Both the position numbers and the translations under genes were made by a program. Below, one piece after another: positions 5,930 through 6,545 of a DNA stretch of 6,545 nt. Under the pieces are notes generated by a model. That model was not told where the DNA came from, made no database searches, and saw nothing but the letters and a program-made list of their open reading frames with translations. The stretch is from positions 1 through 6,545 of the forward strand of contig CAKRTP010000100.1 of assembly GCA_934402155.1 (NCBI GenBank), in the 5' to 3' direction. Numbering within the stretch: the first letter of the stretch is position 1; every line of letters starts with the position of its first letter. Source of the DNA: an uncultured Blautia sp. Lineage in GTDB: Bacteria > Bacillota > Clostridia > Lachnospirales > Lachnospiraceae.

Positions 5930-6157
5930 AAAGTCAATTAGGAAAATAATGGCAGTGTGATTATGGCTTCCCATCAGCGGAGTGACGTATCGCTTATCTG
6001 CAATAGCACTGCCAGCTATATTGGGGATAATGTCTGTTATCGCGGTCGTAACCCTTTATCCCCTGCCACTGTAGCTACATATATCAAGCTATGGTACCTG
6101 GTTTCGGTATCATCGATGCAGCAAAAGGGCTGTTGACCTAAATCAACTAAGAATTAA
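5930..6157. other. Intergenic stretch with no supported gene
   Basis: Nothing convincing is coded here. Plus-strand frames are short and lack ribosome sites, and no clear terminator follows the second DUF6273 gene. It precedes the IS256 remnant and may contain more of that decayed element. Confidence 0.5.
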
Positions 6158-6250
6158 CCGGGTACTAAAAGATGGACACAGCTGCTGCGAGGCTGGGGAA
6201 AGGTTTATGGTGAATTTGCTGTAATGTATGAAGGAAGGAGCCCACTTTAA
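6158..6250 (+). pseudogene. IS256 (mutator)-family transposase, C-terminal remnant
   Basis: A 30-codon stretch ends at TAA 6248-6250 and reads KRWTQLLRGWGKVYGEFAVM followed by YEGRSPL. IS256-family transposases end in a block of the form K-W-T-x-P-I-x-N-W-G-x-V-x-x-x-L-x-I-M-x-E-x-R, which this follows closely. An in-frame stop lies immediately upstream (6155-6157) and nothing recognisable of the catalytic domain is present, so it is a dead tail. It stands between the DUF6273 genes and the right CHAT end, consistent with past insertions in this island. Confidence 0.6.
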
Positions 6251-6298
6251 AGGACTCCCTCAAAGTGAAGGCGTCCTTGATATGTTTACGTTCCTTAA

Positions 6299-6315
6299 AA
6301 GAACGCTCTGTTCTT
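6299..6315 (-). terminator. Weak terminator-like hairpin downstream of the right CHAT gene
   Basis: On the minus strand, AAGAAC-AGAGC-GTTCTT forms a 6-bp stem with a 5-base loop, followed by TT and an A-rich stretch. It is 84 bases past the CHAT stop. The stem is short and AT-rich, so the call is tentative. Two further overlapping short inverted repeats (6243-6267 and 6250-6278) lie next to it. Confidence 0.3.
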
Positions 6316-6398
6316 CCGTGCATAAACTCAGATCAGGCATTTATATAGTTCAATAGAACGTTCACACACTTGTCCCATTTTGAGATTCGAGATTGTTA

Positions 6399-6545
6399 CT
6401 ATACCCCGCCAAGGATGAATCCACTCCAGAAAAACGGATGTCTGAACGGATATCTCCCCAGATGACGAAGCTCCCGCCTAAGTCGTCTGAATGCAGAGGA
6501 GTTTTTCGATATGGATCTGAGCAATATGTCTTCGACCTTGTCTTT
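6399..6545 (-). CDS. CHAT-domain (caspase-like) protein, C-terminal 48 codons, second copy, partial at the window end
   Basis: The minus-strand frame from base 6545 is open to TAG at 6401-6399 and encodes the same 48 residues as the left copy except Lys31 to Arg (AAA to AGA). One further change is silent (CTC to CTT). It ends in the CHAT-type closing motif HPFFWSGFILGG. Only one amino-acid change and one silent change over 147 bases point to recent duplication or continuing gene conversion with the left copy. The stop codons and downstream sequences differ completely (TAA and a strong hairpin on the left, TAG and a weaker one here), so these are two separate gene ends. The catalytic part is outside the window. 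Confidence 0.6.
   Translation of the reverse strand, partial: KDKVEDILLRSISKNSSAFRRLRRELRHLGRYPFRHPFFWSGFILGGV
6400..6545 (-). repeat. Inverted repeat, right copy (146 bp, pairs with 1-146)
   Basis: Reverse complement of 1-146 with mismatches only at 6468 and 6454. Homology stops abruptly at the stop codon of the CHAT frame, and 6399 and below show no relation to the sequence right of 147. Confidence 0.97.

Noticed and set aside
5960..6160. A decayed lectin-fold (FGE-like) variable region or DGR template repeat
   Set aside because: A few phrases (SPA, GF-x-I) recall such ends, but only with frame shifts. The anchor TGGTGGCTCCGTTCAC is absent, so it cannot be a template for the two DUF6273 genes.
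6164..6321. 52-codon minus-strand frame downstream of the right CHAT gene
   Set aside because: It overlaps the IS256 tail in antisense, contains the hairpins near 6250-6315, and has no ribosome site or known motif.
1..6545. Terminal inverted repeats suggesting a transposon with 146-bp ends
   Set aside because: The repeat is an open coding frame ending in a stop codon with a CHAT-type motif, and the identical outer 77 bases fit a k-mer break. There is no transposase between and no target duplication.
1..6545. CRISPR array, tRNA, rRNA or known riboswitch
   Set aside because: No evenly spaced direct repeats, no cloverleaf, and no recognisable riboswitch core on either strand.

Overview
The window looks like a complete short contig from a gut-type Clostridia genome (Ruminococcus or a relative). 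The taxon is an inference from the DUF6273 proteins, the AGGAGG-type ribosome sites, and the IS66 and IS256 remnants. The two ends are inverted copies of one sequence: 146 bp with two mismatches. The first 77 bases are exactly the reverse complement of the last 77, which is what a de Bruijn assembler run at k=77 leaves when it stops at a repeat. The repeat is coding. Each copy is the last 48 codons of a protein whose C-terminus matches the end of the CHAT (caspase-like) peptidase fold. Two nearly identical CHAT genes therefore point inward and bracket everything else.

Left part (about 150-1590, minus strand, AT-rich): a small RiPP cassette. A radical SAM/SPASM maturase with complete cluster motifs is followed by an unlisted 39-residue precursor gene (289-408). 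Its lysine-rich leader ends in a core made of two GSHCxC repeats. A strong hairpin at 159-209 lies between this cassette and the left CHAT end and probably terminates both. No transporter or peptidase gene is present.

Middle-left (1600-2424): decayed DNA. It holds the C-terminal end of an IS66 transposase, a perfect 11-bp hairpin beside the point where the IS66 similarity stops, and very short 'MKK' reading frames with good ribosome sites. No convincing full gene is present.

Middle-right (2425-5929, plus strand): four genes in one direction behind a near-consensus promoter. The first has a ClpX-like AAA+ C-terminal region but no Walker A or B and has lost the sensor-2 arginine. The second is a 79-residue protein that resembles both DUF1292-type proteins and the N-terminus of the first gene product. 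The third and fourth are tandem DUF6273 paralogues. Their C-lectin-like C-terminal segments diverge strongly between a conserved WWLRS motif and a conserved RPAL motif, in the style of diversity-generating retroelement targets. No reverse transcriptase or template repeat is in the window.

Right edge (5930-6398): no intact gene, with the last 30 codons of an IS256-family transposase. The working model is inferred, not shown: a CHAT-protease island in which a lid-only AAA+ relative and hypervariable lectin-fold proteins serve the flanking proteases, with a separate RiPP cassette inserted beside them.
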